From assembly GCA_046565505.1 (NCBI GenBank), contig JBKHYJ010000042.1:82952-146951 (forward strand): a stretch of 64,000 bases of DNA, read 5' to 3'. Under the pieces are notes generated by a model that had not been told where the DNA came from, ran no database searches, and saw only the letters and a list, made by a program, of their open reading frames with translations. A program made the position numbers and the translations under genes. Origin of the DNA: JBKHYJ01 sp046565505 (GTDB taxonomy: Bacteria; Acidobacteriota; Blastocatellia; UBA7656). How positions within the stretch are numbered: position 1 is the stretch's first letter; each line of letters begins with the position of its first letter. Below, piece after piece: positions 63,158 to 64,000 of this stretch.

Positions 63158-63781
63158 CTACGCGGCGTAGACGCGCTCCGTATTGTTGTTGCGTATCGTG
63201 CACACTCCGTCAGCATACGCGGCGACGAACAACTCTTCGTCACTCGCCAGGGCCTTGCGGAATGACGAGTTCATTATGTACCCGGCCGCTCGCACGGCGG
63301 CGAACGTCAGTCCGGCGTAAGCCACTACTGTCGCGGCGATGGGCGACCCGTTCAACAAGAGGTTAATGAACACGGCCACGGAGGCCGCCCCGCCCACGGT
63401 CACCCACTTCCCGATTGGCGACGCGGGGTGGGAAACATAGAACGCGCACGCCTCCACGGGCAGCGCGGCCAGCAGCCAGTACTGTCTCGTCATGATTGCC
63501 GCGGCCAGGGCGGCGACGGCCGCCGCGATGAGCAGGACCGAGAGGGCAACGATTGCGGCCTTCTTCATCCCGCCGTTGAATCTATCGGACCACTCGGCCG
63601 CCGCGAGCGGGTCGACTCCTATGTTGAAGCTGCGGACGGCGACCGCCGCTTGTAACTGGCCGAAGTTCTCGAACGGGAAGCCGGGTATGTCAGAGACTCT
63701 CTCCCACCGCTCGGCCGCCTCCGAGTCGGCGAGCGCCGCGCGCGAACCCTTTCCCTCATTCGCACGTGGTCGTCGTTTCAT
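63158..63781 (-). CDS. Small multi-pass membrane protein of unknown function
   Basis: 207 residues from ATG 63781; an in-frame GTG 21 nt upstream is an alternative. The first 70 residues are hydrophilic and charged. Four hydrophobic helices follow at about 77-100 (AAIVALSVLLIAAAVAALAAAIM), 105-125, 133-150 and 155-175. The C-terminal 30 residues are polar (KALASDEELFVAAYADGVCTIRNN). I cannot assign a family. The gene is on the minus strand near the right edge, 192 bp upstream of the HEAT-repeat gene. Confidence 0.65.
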   Translation of the reverse strand: MKRRPRANEGKGSRAALADSEAAERWERVSDIPGFPFENFGQLQAAVAVRSFNIGVDPLAAAEWSDRFNGGMKKAAIVALSVLLIAAAVAALAAAIMTRQYWLLAALPVEACAFYVSHPASPIGKWVTVGGAASVAVFINLLLNGSPIAATVVAYAGLTFAAVRAAGYIMNSSFRKALASDEELFVAAYADGVCTIRNNNTERVYAA

Positions 63782-64000
63782 AGGTACAGGGCCTTTCCAC
63801 AAGTCACAGGAATCGGGACATCCGTCAGGTTATCATATGAGATGGAGCGCATCTAGCATTTTGGAATCGGGTACAGGGTCTATTCATTCTCGGAGATCAA
63901 GCCCAAGGGCTGCCAGCCCAAGCCCTGGCTGCGCCGCATACATCCGACAAGCTGCCGCTATGTTCGTCGCTCCTGTTACCCTCATCAATGAGATCGCTGC

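Overview
The window is about 64 kb of GC-rich bacterial chromosome. Its gene content points to Acidobacteriota, probably the Blastocatellia/Pyrinomonadaceae side. The evidence is two long duplicated FtsX/MacB permeases without an ATPase (the ADOP type), one paired with a PadR regulator; two adjacent secreted DUF4384 proteins; HYR/CSLREA surface proteins; and a UPF0182 protein. This placement is inferred from gene families, because there is no rRNA or universal marker gene here.

Region 1 (1-27 kb, all minus strand) is a lipopeptide biosynthetic locus. Read in the direction of transcription it holds a 4813-residue nonribosomal peptide synthetase (FAAL-ACP-C-A(MT)-PCP-C-A-PCP-C-C-A-PCP), a discrete acyl carrier protein, an MFS exporter, a methyltransferase, an ADOP permease, a membrane fatty-acid-desaturase-type diiron enzyme, a stand-alone B3/B4 tRNA-editing-type protein, and a terminating synthetase (C-A-PCP-TE) that runs off the left edge. 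Collinear reading predicts an N-acylated tetrapeptide: acyl - X1 (methylated in cis) - Asp - Ser - X4, released by the thioesterase. Two things are unusual: a tandem condensation-domain pair with no carrier between, and the editing-type protein inside the cluster. A gene-free 1.3 kb region lies upstream, with a good minus-strand promoter about 1 kb from the first start codon.

Region 2 (27.3-43 kb) is mixed: a small secreted protein, a secreted nucleotide pyrophosphatase/phosphodiesterase, a GT39-type membrane glycosyltransferase, a PadR-ADOP permease pair whose promoter, operator and start codon are packed so tightly that the mRNA should be leaderless, an RNase Z-like metallo-beta-lactamase protein, an MFS transporter, two alpha/beta hydrolases and a UPF0182 membrane protein.

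Region 3 (42.3-48.2 kb, minus strand) is a compact four-gene operon joining cyclic-di-GMP synthesis (PocR-GAF-GGDEF), an ATPase fused to an RsbW-like kinase domain, a STAS anti-anti-sigma protein and a GAF-HD-GYP phosphodiesterase. It encodes both making and breaking of c-di-GMP around a partner switch.

Region 4 (48.7-61.4 kb, plus strand) is divergent from region 3. It is a run of exported or membrane proteins: a Ser/Thr kinase with extracytoplasmic PEGA and FGE-sulfatase domains, two DUF4384 proteins, a trypsin-like protease with intact triad, a 1110-residue beta-helix/HYR surface protein, a FecR-like protein and a caspase-like peptidase with PEGA-like and TPR parts. The co-occurrence suggests an envelope signalling or proteolysis system that I cannot match to a named one.

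The right end holds a two-cluster ferredoxin, a HEAT-repeat membrane protein with a biotinyl/lipoyl-like insert, and a small membrane protein. I saw no CRISPR array, tRNA, rRNA, transposase or prophage gene.
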